From Gonium pectorale (lineage: Eukaryota > Chlorophyta > Chlorophyceae > Chlamydomonadales > Volvocaceae), in the NCBI GenBank assembly GCA_001584585.1, contig LSYV01000002.1, forward strand, positions 6,129,709 through 6,164,923: a stretch of 35,215 nucleotides of DNA, read 5' to 3'. Of the stretch, positions 9,826 through 21,051 are shown in pieces (position 1 is the first letter of the stretch; the number at the start of each line of letters is the position of its first letter). The position numbers were made by a program, and so were the translations under genes. The notes below the pieces were generated by a model, which saw nothing but the letters and a program-made list of their open reading frames with translations, made no database searches and was not told where the DNA came from.

Positions 9826-11947
9826 TCTGTGTCTGCCGTGTCGTGGGACAGTGCTGCGCCTTGTGCCTGTGAGAAGGCGGTCACTGCCAACACCTGTCTA
9901 TTCGCTGACCCCAGCCCTACCTTCCCGACCGTCCCCACCCCCATAGGCAAGCGGTTCGTCGGCACCGCAGATGGCAACAAGCGGCCCAGCGACCCGGCTA
10001 GCCTCATACCCTACCTGTGTAGCGACTGCACCGTCAAGCTCGTCAGCGGGCGCACCTACCAGCTCCGCATCAGCAGCAGCCAGGCGCTGCGTGTCGGCCC
10101 CGGCGGGCGGTGCTGCGTGCGCGAGGTGATGATGTTGGGGCGGCAACGGGGTCCGGCGCCTGAAACGAATGCTCATCGCAACGGTGCCACACCTGACACC
10201 TCCCTTGACAGTGTGCCGCACGCGCCGACTGCAATGCTCAACGCTTTATCGACCCGCTTCGGCCCTCGGCTCGACGAATGCTCAACCCAGCCCAGCTGCT
10301 TGGCCCTCCTCGCAGCCGGACACAGCCGGCAGGCTGGTTGAGATACCGCTGTTACCGCCCGACGCCGTCGGGTCGCCAGCGGTGGGGGGCGGCGGGCCGC
10401 AACTGGCGGCGGGGCTGCCGCCAGTGGGCGCCCCCTTGGAGGGCGGCCTGCCGCTCAGCTGGCGCGACAGCGGCTCCGACGCGGGCCGCACCAGCTACAC
10501 GGCGGAGCTAACCTGCAGCCTGCCGCCCACCCCCGCGGGCCGCCGGCAGTACCTTGTGGTGTCGGCACATGTGGAGGTGGGGTGAGCTCGCCGCTGCCGA
10601 GGGGCCAATGGGGAGGTATGCGGCGGCCAGACCCACCCAGCGGCCTCCCCAAAGACGCGGTGACGCTCCGGGCAGCGGTTACGTGGGGTTGTGCAGGCAG
10701 GCTTGTGGCAGGCTTGTGGGCATTCTCTCTCAATGTGCAACCAACCAACCAACCAACCAACCAACCAACCAACCACACATCGGCCCGGCGCAAGTCGGCG
10801 TCGCCTGCTGTGCCCAGCCCACCCCTACCCCGCGCGCGTGTGGTGTCCTGCGCGGCACAGCGCGGAGGCGGCTGCAGCCGCCTGCCCAGGCGTTTTTGCC
10901 CATACGTGTACATATCTGGGTATAGTGCAAATCATATGTCACACTTATGTGATCGATACCGAGCATGGAACGGGCTGGGAAGAGGGTGTCGCTGGGACCT
11001 CGTGTCAGTGGCCTTCTTCATGACACTTCTGGCCCGCCGGCCCCACCTCTCGGCGTCCCGCAGGACTTTGGCTGGGTGGAATGCCCCGTGCAGATCAAGG
11101 TGGGACCGGTGGGACTGAAGCGCGCTGCTCGTGGTCATGCGTTGCCGCAAGTGTACGGAAAGCGCGGTGCGGGCAGGATCGGGGGAGTGCGTGCGCTGCC
11201 GGATGCCTGACTGGTGTCCGGGCTGGTCCTGGTCGGGGAACGACCGTTGGGCTGGCCTCTGTCTTGTGGTGGGTGGGCAGGGCCGCCCATATCTGCAAGT
11301 TTTGCGTTGATGCAGCGAGGCCTCCGCCCAGCGCCCGGACGTGTTGCGTATGGCCCTCTGGGTGCAGCGGGTGCGCTGGTGATGCGTGTCCCCGTCTTGC
11401 GATGCGTTCGCCTGCCGGCGACTTCACCCTGCCGCCGCCTCCCGCCTGCTCGCCCACGCTGTCGGGTGCAGGTCTACAGCCGGACGGACAAGAACGCGCG
11501 CGGAAGTGGGTTGGGGTGGTTGCAGGAATGTGGGCTTGCGGGGACGGAGCATGGCGGCCGCCGTCCCCGGCACCCATGGCGCGTAATACGCAATGCACCG
11601 CGCCCGTTTGTTCGTGCCGCCTGCCGCGACCCATCTGCTGCACCCCGGGTCCTGATCATGATCCGCGCATCGGTCGCCGCAATACGGTCGCCGCAACCAC
11701 AGAACGAGTATAGAAGCGGCCCTGGCAGGGCCGCACCGGCCTCATCAAACGGCATTATGCTAGATGCGGGAGGACATGTACTGATGCACGCAACGGCCTG
11801 CGTCCTCGGTGCCCTCCGCCGCCGGTGGGGCTCCCGGGCGCCCCACACGCGCCCACAGGCTTTACCCTGCGCTTCATCCAGTACGACTTCCGGAGCGACT
11901 CGTCCGGCAGCGGGGCGCTCTTCGCAGTCAACGTGCACCGCCTCTGA
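9826..11947 (+). CDS. Unrecognised Cys-containing five-exon gene (5' end uncertain)
   Basis: Exons are about 9826-10125, 10316-10576, 11064-11099, 11472-11505 and 11859-11947 (stop TGA). Every junction agrees in phase: 0, 0, 0, then 1. The first exon follows a good acceptor (gtgtctttcttgcag) and reads SVSAVSWDSAAPCACEKAV, NTCLFADPSPTF, LIPYLCSDCTVKLVSGRTYQ and LRVGPGGRCCVRE. The second reads PDTAGRLVEIPLLPP through TAELTCSLPPTPAGRRQYL and VVSAHVE. The short exons give DFGWVECPVQIK and VYSRTDKNARGS, and the protein ends FTLRFIQYDFRS..ALFAVNVHRL. Several Cys residues and beta-strand-like segments suggest a secreted or extracellular domain, but I see no signal peptide because the true first exon was not found. 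The frame is open upstream to 9688, so the exon could start earlier. Function unknown. Confidence 0.6.
10738..10775. repeat. CAAC tetranucleotide microsatellite
   Basis: About nine copies of the four-base unit caac lie in the large intron (10577-11063) of the Cys-containing gene. On the minus strand it reads GTTG. Confidence 0.9.
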
Positions 11948-14293
11948 GGCTGTGCGGGACTGCCGGCCGGCGAGGGCCGCAGCAGTGCGGCGATGCGCTG
12001 TCGGACCGGCGGAGCCGGGCAGCGAGCTTGGCGGGAGGTGGACTGCGATGTGACGGCGCCGCAGCGTGGGCCCTGCGAATGTGGCTGCTAGGGCAGCGAG
12101 CACTGCACGTACTTTGCCGTAGCAGGTGCCCGGGCAGCGGTTGTGGGCCTACGAAGCCTGCTGGTGCTGGACCTTGTAGGCATTGTGAGCCGGTAGCGCA
12201 GCCACCTCTGGGACCGGCTTCTCAGGATGGCTTCTCAGCATGTGGTCGCGGGGCGCATCTGTTGCGAGGATGCGTGTCAGTCCTCCCGTGTGTAGCCCTC
12301 ACCTGGCCATCGGACCATGGCGTGAAACTGCATGCCGGGCAATGTATCTGCCTCCGTCATGGGCTCACGGCCCTGCTGCCGCAACTGCCATGCGGTCAGG
12401 TACAGGTACGCAGCTGCACAGGACTTACAGCTGTGTACTGAATACGAAGAGGGGTAGCCCACAGTGCCGTACAGCACGAGCCGTGGCCGTTCCCTGCTCG
12501 AAGAGTTCCATGAGATGTGGCTCCTGGCCTACCCTGCTAACCCTGGCCGCCCTACGTGGGCGCGAACCCCTGATAGGTGGGCTGTGCGGTCAGTTGCAAT
12601 TACCCGCCATCATGTATCATGGTCCCTGCGCTCACTTTCGATTCATACACGGGAAAGATGGAGCCCCTCACATGTCAAGAGCAGCAAGCCCGTTGGCACC
12701 TTACTAGAGCACCGTAGGGCCGCCGCGTGCAGCACGAAAGCTAACCAATCCATGTTCGCATGTATAAACGTACACCGTTGCAAGTACTCAACAGCAAAGC
12801 CTGAAACCCTGCATTCGTTGGAGGCGTAGGGATGCCCATCACGATGCCCAGGAACCCCTTCCGCCCTTCGTCGGCACCAATCGCCCCATGCCAATAGGCA
12901 CACTTCAGCAACCAACACCTTTAAAGCTCACGCGCTGCTCAGGAGCGCGCCTCGGCAGGCCCAGCCAAGCCTGTCCAGGACACTCACGCGCATTGCGGGG
13001 TGCTCACGGCCGCGCGCTGTTGCACGCACTGCCGCCCTGCGGCCCGGAGCCACAACACACTGTACACTGTAACGTAGCGTCTGTTGCGCGTCGTTTCGGG
13101 TACGCATCGAAGCGGCACAAGAGTGAAGTCCAGGAGCAAATTCGGGCCTCACCGCGGCGCCCACTGTCGAGCCCACACGCTGCCGCCAACACCAACTGGT
13201 GGCGGCAGCACACGGCAGGGAACGTATCGAACGCCATCGTGCTAAACAGCGCGGCCTGAGGCCCCGCACTTATCGGGCATGGCACGCATTGTGTAACGCT
13301 TGATGACGACAAGCAAACCATGCCCACGCCATGCTCCAGCAAGCACCACCCGGGTCTCCCGCTCTAGCTCTTCCCTTCGCCCTACACCGCAGCCGATACC
13401 GCTTGGACAGCGTGCATGTGTGTGGCCGGAATCCAGAATTCATACAGGCATTCGCCCTCGGTACTGGCTGGCACTCATAGCGAGCGGACACCAAGCCAAG
13501 AAGATAGGGAGCAGAGTGCGTGGGCAGCGCCTACTCCTTGCGCGCGCCAGGGCTTGTGTCGGCGTACCGCCTCTCACGCAACAACATGGCTAACGCCCAG
13601 GCAAGACTCGAGCAGTGGTTGGGGATGCGTACCGCTATGTGCCACGACCACGACCGAACCGAACCTGCCCGTAGCCAGGTAAGTACGACGGCCGGCAGAA
13701 GCCTGCCCGTCTGCGAGCGACCCATGCACGTCGCAAGGCGTGCACTGCCCAGGCTGGGTCTACGTGCCGTATTGTGACGGCGCGTGATAAACGGGACACG
13801 GGGACACTCCGTGGCGCCGCCCCTGCACGCACGCACGCACGCACAACAGCAGCAGCAGCAGCCGGCGCTTTGCGCTGCCAGCCCGGCCCCGCGGGCAAGA
13901 GGGACCGCCCGCGCCTATGACCCCGGCTGGGTGCGCACCGGGCATGCCTCCACGTCCACCACGTCACGCCCCAAGCCAGTCAGTCGGGGCGTCACCCGCA
14001 TTCCCCGCCCGCCATTCCTAACTTCGTCGGCCGTCTACCATCACGTCTTATGCACCCCTTCAGCTGCGTGTGCCTGGCGGACACTCCTCAGAGCCCGGCC
14101 TCCAGTTCACCAGGACAATCGCCGGTGGCCGTGGCCGTGGCGGCAGCTTTCATACGTCGGTCCCACACGTCGCTAGAGGTACGACAACGACCACAACCGC
14201 TTGTCTCGGCGGCAACCGCGGCGAGATCCTCAGCGGGCCACCCAACGGCACACCTGGCGACGACGACACACACAGCAATGGCGACAGCGACGT
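11948..14293. other. Gene-poor stretch between convergent genes
   Basis: About 2.3 kb lies between the stop of the plus-strand five-exon gene and the 3' end of the minus-strand ankyrin gene. I see no gene with supporting splice sites or family similarity, apart from a possible isolated first exon at 13587-13679. Short repeats occur: acgc tetranucleotides at about 13828-13845 followed by five cag triplets at about 13847-13861. The long frames here have compositions typical of GC-rich shadow frames. Confidence 0.4.
13587..13679 (+). CDS. Possible isolated first exon
   Basis: An ATG in good context (acaacATGGC) opens a frame reading MANAQARLEQWLGMRTAMC, then HDHDRTEPARSQ, and stops at a near-consensus donor CCAG|GTAAGTACG. 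No matching downstream exon was found, so this is a weak candidate that may be chance or the relic of a gene. Confidence 0.2.
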
Positions 14294-14298
14294 TTACA
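14294..14298 (-). terminator. Candidate TGTAA polyadenylation signal of the ankyrin gene
   Basis: The plus strand reads ttaca, that is TGTAA on the minus strand, 245 bases past the stop of the ankyrin-repeat gene at 14543. Confidence 0.4.
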
Positions 14299-14399
14299 GC
14301 GGCCCTGCCAGCGACACGCCTATCCAAAAACATGCACAGCTTGGATACCATTCACGCGTCCCCGCGGCCTCGGTACCGGCCTAACGTCGTACACGACTC

Positions 14400-14605
14400 A
14401 CCACCCAACGCGGCAGCCGCAGCGGCATTCACAGCGGTCCCAATAGCAGCAGCAATCACGACAGCGGCAACAGCAGTCACAGCGGCAGTGGCGATCCCAG
14501 CGGCAGCGGCAACCGCAGCGGACCTCCCAGCGACACGCCTACCTAACGCCTTCTCCCGCTGCCGCTCCCGCTGCCGCTCCCGCTGCCGCTCCCGCTGTCT
14601 TCGCT
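14400..14605. repeat. Low-complexity agcggc / ctcccgctgccg tract
   Basis: Degenerate six-base units (agcggc, aacagc) fill 14400-14530, in the 3' untranslated part of the ankyrin gene. A cleaner 12-base unit (ctcccgctgccg) is repeated three times at about 14563-14600, where it encodes the Gly-Ser tail of that protein. The tract explains the long Ala-rich false frames seen on both strands. Confidence 0.75.
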
Positions 14606-16549
14606 GCGGTCCAGCTGCTCCTGGTGCTCGTCGAGCAAGTCCAGCACCGGCATCAGCCACCGCTTCCCCGCGTTGACCCACCGCCACGACCGTACCGACT
14701 CAGCCTCCGAGCTAGCCGGGCAGCCCTCGTCCAGCAGGAAGTAGAGCAGCGGCAGCGGGGCGGGGCCGTAATAAGTACCGTCAACCACACTCAAGAAGAC
14801 CTCCCCGTCCGCGCCCCAGGGCAGCCCCAGCCGCTTCAAGCAGCGCACCGTCGCCAGGTCGACGTGGCAGCAGGCCTCCACGTACGGCTGGCCGTCATCC
14901 TGCGGAACGTACGGGCGGCAAGATCCAGCCCTTACGACCACATGCACCAGGAATGCCAGCACGCGGTTCTCTCCCGCACACATGCCGCAGGAAAGCCCAG
15001 CGTCAGTCGTCGGCGCAGTGCAACAGTGTCTACGATTGGGCGCTTGGCGAACGTTGGTTGGCCGTGTTGGCGGTCCGCGTAGTGGCGTGGGCGGCACTGG
15101 GCGCGGCACCGCCCGACCCCGACCGCCTGGGGCGCAGCATGCGGGGCGCAGCATGCTTCAGATGCGCGCCCAGTGGATGCGGCTGCACCAACCGGTCATC
15201 CCGCTACGCTGCGCCGCCCCAAGCCCGCCCCTATCCCTCTGCTCACCGGCTTGGGGCAGCCCCGCTCGGCCAGCCACTCCATCGCTGCCTCGCAGCCCGA
15301 CTCCGCAGCATCCCTGAACGCGCTGCTGCTCCAGGGGCAGCCGCGCTCCCGCAGCCAGGCCATCAGCTCCACGCTGCCCGACCGGGCTGCCTCGCCGAAC
15401 AGCCCCGTGTCCAGCCGCACGCCCTCCGCGTCAAACGTCGACACCAGCCAGGCCAGCACGTGCAGGTGCCCGCCCCTCGCCGCGTGCCGCCCAGCGCTGT
15501 TGATGTTGACCGGCCACCCGGCGGCGTGCAGCGCCTGCAGAACCGCCAGATGACCGCCTCCCGCAGCAAGGGCAGCCGGCTCCTCAGCGTCGCGGTCGCT
15601 ACCCGGCTGCACGCCCGCCTCCACCAGCAGGTACTGCAGCGCCGGCAGGTTGCCCGACTCCGCAGCGCCCCACACAGAGTCGCGGGTCAGCTCGAAGCCC
15701 CGGCCCCGCAGCCAGGCCAGGCGGGCCGGCGCATCAGCGGCAGCGGCAGTGGGGCAGGAGGCGGCCTCCTTCGCCACTTCAGCACTCCGCGGGCAGCCCT
15801 GCGCCTCCAGCCACTCTACCTTGGCGGCCCAGTCGGGCGTGGGGCTGCCCACGGCGGCCGCCAGCGCAGCGGCCTTGTCCTTGGGCCCCAGCCGCCCCCA
15901 GCGCAGCCGCAGCCACAGGCCCTGCAGCGTGGCCAGGTCGCAGCCGTGGGCTGCGCTGACGAGGACCGAACCGCCGCGGCCGAAGCTGGGCATTCGCTTC
16001 AGCAGCTGCTTCATGAGCCCCACGTGGCCTCCCTGAGCTGCTCTGGCGGCGGCGTTGAGCCGGCCATGCTCAAAGTGCATGTTGAAGCTCAGCAGCCACT
16101 CGCACACGTGTTGGTGGCCTCCGCCTGCTGCGGCGGCCAGGAGACCGCTCTCCTCCCCGTCACGTTCGCGCAAGGGGCAGTCCTGGTTGTACAGCCAGCG
16201 GCACGAGTCGAGCTGCCCCGCAGACGCGGCTGCCTCCAAGACCGCGTACGTCGGAAGGCAGCCCGCCGCTGCATGTGCCGCCTCCAGGTTGGCCACCATG
16301 CCACTGGCTGCAGTGAGGCACAGCAGCTGCAGCCGCTGCACCCTCGTCAGCCCCCGTGTGGCGCCCGGCGCGAGCCAGTGTGCGGCGAAGCCGCATTGTC
16401 GTGTACTCGGGGCCGCGGAATTGTGCCGCGGCAGCCTTGTTGATTAATCGGAAGCTGGTTGCCACCTCATTGCGGTTTAGGCGGCGCGCAATGTTCTCCG
16501 CAATCTCTGGTGGCAGCTCAGGCCACACTCGTGCAAGGCTGGTGTGCAT
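14543..16549 (-). pseudogene. F-box-like/ankyrin-repeat protein gene with a frameshift
   Basis: Exon 1 runs from 16549 to 15247 and exon 2 from 14899 to 14543, with donor CCG|GTGAGC, acceptor TTCCGCAG and agreeing phase. The N-terminus reads VWPELPPEIAENIARRL, RNEVATSFRLINKAAAAQF and RGPEYTTMRL, the F-box-like head of a large Chlamydomonas family. At about 16388 the frame breaks: upstream codons end in TTMRL, while the downstream frame resumes at FAAHWLAPGATRGLT. It then continues for 381 codons with ankyrin-type repeats, each with a G-x-x-x-x-x-x-W-L-x-x-x-G-C-P flavour (LMAWLRERGCPWSSSAFRDA, MEWLAERGCPKP). Exon 2 gives PYVEACCHVDLATVRCLKRL, then GLPWGADG, LLYFLLDEGCP and a Gly-Ser/Arg tail. 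From memory, relatives have a few more residues (about 6-10) between the two frames, so a small deletion is likely. It may be a pseudogene, or an unrecognised splice or sequencing error may hide an intact gene. Confidence 0.72.
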
Positions 16550-16732
16550 CTTTAGCTCAGTCGTTGCGAGTTACACAATGGCGCCAGCGTTGAGATACAG
16601 CCAATAGCATGATGTAGAGCTCAAGTTGTTAAGCATGTGCATGTGCAAGCTATGGGTGCATTGCAGGAAATATATGAAGACAATCTCTTCAGGCAGTGTG
16701 AGAAGTGCTTTGCCTGGGTGAGTGGCGTCAGA

Positions 16733-16737
16733 TTACA
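16733..16737 (-). terminator. Candidate TGTAA polyadenylation signal of the S12 hydrolase gene
   Basis: The plus strand reads ttaca (within gattacagtg), giving TGTAA on the minus strand 167 bases past the stop at 16904. This is a normal distance for volvocine genes. Confidence 0.5.
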
Positions 16738-16903
16738 GTGTACTACAATTGCCTATGTGCACCACGGCAGATGCGGCGTCCACTTGTCACCGCTGCTATG
16801 GCGGCCCCCCTGCCCGAGCCAATCAACTCCGCCCCATGCATACACATAGCGCCCACGCGTAGCTCGCTCTTGAGCTGCGCGGCCCCCGCCCCCACCCCTC
16901 GCC

Positions 16904-19900
16904 CTACAGCGCCAGGTACCCGGTCAGCATGGTCCACACCTGGTTGATCAAAGCCAGGCTGGCCCCCACGACCGCCACGCGCCCGTCGCCGCCGTGCGCA
17001 GCCTGCGCCCGCGCCAGCACGGTCCCGTTGTCCCGCCCGCGCATCCGCACCAGCCCGGCCGCCGTGTTGAAAGCCCCCAGCAGCCACACCGTGTCGGGGC
17101 CCGCAGCCGCCCCCGCGCCGCCATCCGCTGGCCGGTTGAGCCACAGCCCGTACCCGTAGCCCCAGTCGGAGCCCCAGGCGTGCCGCTCCCAGGCGTCCTT
17201 TGCCTCCAGGTCCATCAGCTTCATGTCGTACAGCAGCTGAGCGGTCAGGACGGCGGTGTTGCGGAAGCCCCCGACTAGGTCGGAGTCGTTGAGGTGCGGG
17301 GTGGGCTGGCGGGAGAGTACCGCCGCCACGCCCACAGCCGATACCACTCGGTCGCCGCATCTGCAGCGCCGACGCGCCGACGCGTTGGCGCCGACGCGCC
17401 GCAGGCCGCCCATGGCTCTCCCCAGGAGCCCGCCGCCGCGCACGCCCTTGCGGCCCCCGCGTGCTGCGCCCCCCGGCGAGAGCCCGCCCCCACCACCGCC
17501 AACGTCACTGTCGCCGGCCCCCCTGCTGCCGCTGCCGCTGCCTGGCTCGCAGCACACAGCGCGACCGCCGTTGGCGAGCAGCCCCAGCAGCCGGCTCAGG
17601 TCGTTGGCCGAGGTGATGCCCCCGACCGCGACGGACGGATTTATCGACCAGGAGGACACGGAGCCGCCCGCATCATCATCCGCACCCTCACTCGCCCCCG
17701 GTTCCGGCTTCGGGTCTGTCTGCTCCTCCGGCAGGCACCCCGGCAATAGCGGTCCGCGCGCCGGCACAGTGTCGGCCCAGAAGTTGACGATGCGGGTGCT
17801 GCATAGACCCGCAGGTCGCAGCACCAGCTCCTCCAGCAGCTCGTTAAAGGACCGCCCGGTGGCCGCCTCCACCACCGCGCCCAAAACCTGGAGTTCCACC
17901 AAGGCAAAGGCCGGCAGGGGGCTGGAAGGCGGACGCTCGACGGGGCTGGGTTGGGTGGATACAGCGAGAAAGGCTGGCAGGGGCGGGCGTGGGGCAGGGC
18001 TGTGCAGGAGATGCTGGGACAAGTAAGGGTGGTGGGCAGCAAGCGGCGCAGGTGCCACGGGGGCGAGCGCGTGGCGCGTGCGGCGCAGGTGAGGTGCCCC
18101 CTCTTCCTGTCGCCCCTTCCTCCCGCCACGCGATGCCCGGGAAGGAAGGGAAGCACCGCACTGTTGACCACCGCCCCCAACCCTGACCCCTCCCGCCCCG
18201 CCCCCCCACCCCCGGACCCCACCTGGTAGCCGACCTCGCTGTACAGGAAGCGGGTGCCGGGGGGCGCGCTCACATTGATGCGACCCATGGTTCGCATTGC
18301 CGACTCGAGAAGCGTTATGTTGCCCGGCTGCAGCGAGAGGGGGCAGCCCCGCGGCACATGCCGCGTTAGCGGGCTGGGGGCGGAGGCGGAGTACAGGTCG
18401 CAAGCGATGCCCACTGCGGATCAATGCCCCCACGGTGTAACCCTCCCAAGTTGTTGTGAGCTCGGGCGGCGCGGTAGGGCCCATAGCCGCGGGAAGATAA
18501 GCCGCGTCAGCCCATCGTTCGCCCATCGCGCCTCGCAAGCGGCCTCAGGACGTCTGACCGAAAGCGGACACGCGGATCAAACCTACCCGCCCCCGCCCCC
18601 GCCCCGTAAACCCACCTCAAACACGTGGCTGTCGTGGTACGCGTTATCGTACCCGGACGTGTGGCTGAGCAGCATGGTCAGGGTCATGTCCCGATAGGGC
18701 GGCTCCTGCCAGGCGGGGGCGGCCAAATGGGCCGCCACGGAGTCGCCCACGGACAGCACCCCGCGGTCCTGAGGGCCCGGGGCCGGGGGAAGGGGCGGGG
18801 AGCGGCCGCGGGGCGAGGGAGCTTTGCGGGGGAGGGGGGGCGCTCAGCTGCTGCACCGGTTCGCAGCGGCTGTCCCTCGAGTCGTGACGCGGCAAGGGGG
18901 CAGGGGGCAGGGGGCAGGGGCGGAGCACCAGGGAGAGCAAGGCGAACGGGCCAATTCGGGTGCAGCTCGTCCGGGCCGTCCGAACCAGGGCGACGATCGC
19001 GGCGGGGCGATCACACGGCAGCACCGGCAACGGTGCAGTCACACGCCAGCCGACGCGCCGAGACGCGGGCTGCCACCCCCTCCCCCCCCCCACCACACAC
19101 ACCCAAACCCACACCCACAGCCTCACCCATAGCCACGCCCACACCCACACCCACATGCCTGCAAGGCCTCCCCACCCCGACAGCCGTTCATCCGGGGCAC
19201 CTCCTGCAGCGCTTCGACAGCACACGCTGCAGATGGCGAGTGCGCACCTGCCCACCTGCCCAGCACCCCGTCAGCCCCCCCCCAGCCCACTCCCTGCCCC
19301 TTGCACCAGCCCTGGCCCCGCCCCCCCCCTCCGCCCCGCCCCGCCTGCAGCGCCATCACCAGCAGCGCCACCAGCACCTTGCCCTGCGACCGCATGGGAA
19401 ACAGCCGCTCACCGCCGCTGAAGCGATCGTCCGCCAGGAAAAGGCTGCGGGGAACGGGGGGCGGGGGGGGGGCGGACAGAGGGCGGATGGGCGGCAGAGG
19501 GCAGGGGCGTAGGGCACAGACCGGCGAGGCGGCACAGCCGGAGGCGGCATCGCGCCTTGGTCCAGGAGACTGGTGGGACTGGTGTTGGCAGAGCGCCCCC
19601 CCAAAAAACAACAAACAGCGCAATGTCCTGACACCAGGGGCGGGTCGGCCGGCAGACACCGGGGCCTACCCTATTGGCCTCCACCGCCGACACACACCCA
19701 ACCGCGTGCACCAGCCCCGGAGGGTGGTCTGCTCACGCCAACAGCCCGCTAGGGGGGAGGGCCAGCTCCGCCGCACGCCCACCAAGCACCCAGCACCAAG
19801 CACCCTGACTCCACTGCCCATCCGGGCTGCCCGCCCACCGCTCACACCCTCTCCTCCGCCTCAAGCCGCCCTGCGCCACCCGGCTCCGCCGCCTCCGCCG

Positions 19901-21051
19901 CCCCAGCCTCCGGCGCCAGCCTCGGCGGTAGCGCTGCTCTGAAGAAGGCTCCCTGCGGGTGCCCCAGCCCCTGGCGCGCAACGGGGGGGGGAGAGTCACG
20001 AGACGCAGCCCCGTCCAAAGGTACAGAGGCCTGACAGCGCAGCCTCGAGATCCCCTTACTTGCACGGCACCGCAGCGCGTGTCTCCCAACGAGGCATCCA
20101 GCTCCACCCGCTGGTGCTGCTCCACGTCGGCAGCGGGCCAGCCGCCCGCATGCGCCGCCCGCCAGTGGGCCAGGGCGCGCTCCCAGCTGCAGTTGGCCGC
20201 GTCAGCAGGGACCCGGAAGCTGGCAAAGCCGCCGGGGCCGCCGGGGCTGACGGGTGCGGCGGAGGGGGCCGCGGGCGTCCGCGGAGGGGGCGCCGGCGGC
20301 AGCCGAGCGAAGAGCGGCATCAAGCCGGGTGGCAGCGGCAGGAGTGGCAGCTCGGCTGCGGGGAGGGGGAGGGGCCGTGCAGACGAAACGCATGTGTGGA
20401 CCGAATCGACTGGGGCCCTGGCCGGGCGGTCCATCGTGTGACAGGACTCCCAACGGCAGGAACTGAACAGCTACAGAGGGAAAGGGGGAACGGGCATGCG
20501 CACCCGAAAGCGCGGCAGACGTTGTCGGGTGGCTGGGCACAAGGAAAGGCGGGCGTACGAAATGAGGGGCGGGGCAGGGCGGGGCGGGGCGTACCCGCGA
20601 GATGCCACTCCACGGTGTGCCACATGCGCCGCTGCGTGTCGATGTTCCGCCGCACCACCCAGTAGCTGGAGGGGTGCAGGTCCTCCAGCAGGAGCAGGTT
20701 GGCGGACATGAAGGACGCCAGGCGGGGGAAGGCGTCGGCGCCGTGGATGCGGAGGGCGTACGGCGACGCGCCAGTGTCGCACGTGCCGGGGCCCGGGCCG
20801 GGGTGCGCGCGCGCTGCGGCTGGCTGCGCCAGCGAGTGCTCATTGACGGGTAGAGCGGGCGGCGAAGCGCGGCCAGGCGGCCGGGAAAGCAGTGCGAGTG
20901 GGGATCGGCCGAAGAAGACGGTGTACGCGCCGATGACGCAGGCCGCGACGATGAACACGTACCGCAAGCGGTGTGCGCGGGGAGAGGCCCGCAGTCGCGA
21001 CGGCAGCTTGACGGATGAGGTGCGGATGGGCAACATTGACTCGCGGCTCAA
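16904..21051 (-). CDS. Membrane-anchored S12 serine hydrolase (class C beta-lactamase-like)
   Basis: Seven minus-strand exons: 21051-20595, 20355-20060, 19952-19846, 19444-19345, 18768-18612, 18413-18223 and 17887-16904. Phases agree throughout and give 763 residues. The N-terminus is a type II signal anchor (basic RLRASPRAHRLR, then YVFIVAACVIGAYTVFFG), so the enzyme should face the secretory lumen or cell exterior. The catalytic S-x-x-K is in LFPMRSQGKVLVALLVMALQ (Ser306, Lys309). The family signature MLLSHTSGYDNAYHDSH is at about 352-368, and the Tyr motif is FLYSEVGYQVLGAVVEAATG (Tyr430), with Glu where the family usually has Asn. Around 525-605 there is a Gly/Arg-rich low-complexity insert. 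The C-terminal part is GLWLNRPADGG and WLLGAFNTAAGLVR, without a clear KTG/HTG triad. The exon 4 donor is GC (CTGCAG|GCGGGG), chosen because it joins VMALQ to DRGVLSVGDSV as in relatives; the exon 5 donor GTTTAC is weak. The substrate is unknown; family members include esterases and peptidases. Confidence 0.82.
19075..19165. repeat. Simple CACACC-rich repeat
   Basis: Runs of cacaccc, cccaca and poly-C lie inside the fourth intron of the S12 hydrolase gene. Such C-rich simple sequence is common in this intron and gives long Pro/His-rich false frames. Confidence 0.6.

Noticed and set aside
9471..10007. Minus-strand 178-codon frame opposite the Cys-containing gene
   Set aside because: No splice or family support, and the plus strand has a phase-consistent exon chain here.
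10691..11023. Plus-strand frames with TNQP repeats
   Set aside because: They translate the CAAC microsatellite inside an intron.
13820..13862. The acgc and cag simple repeats, considered as a CRISPR-like or regulatory array
   Set aside because: Units are 3-4 bases with no spacers; it is an ordinary microsatellite.
14352..14687. Long Ala-rich minus-strand frame (AVAAAAGIATAAVTAVAAVV)
   Set aside because: It is the translation of the agcggc/aacagc low-complexity tract and overlaps the real last ankyrin exon in another frame.
14953..16443. A 496-codon plus-strand frame opposite the ankyrin gene
   Set aside because: Composition is Gln/Arg/Ala-rich without domains. It is the complement of clear ankyrin repeats.
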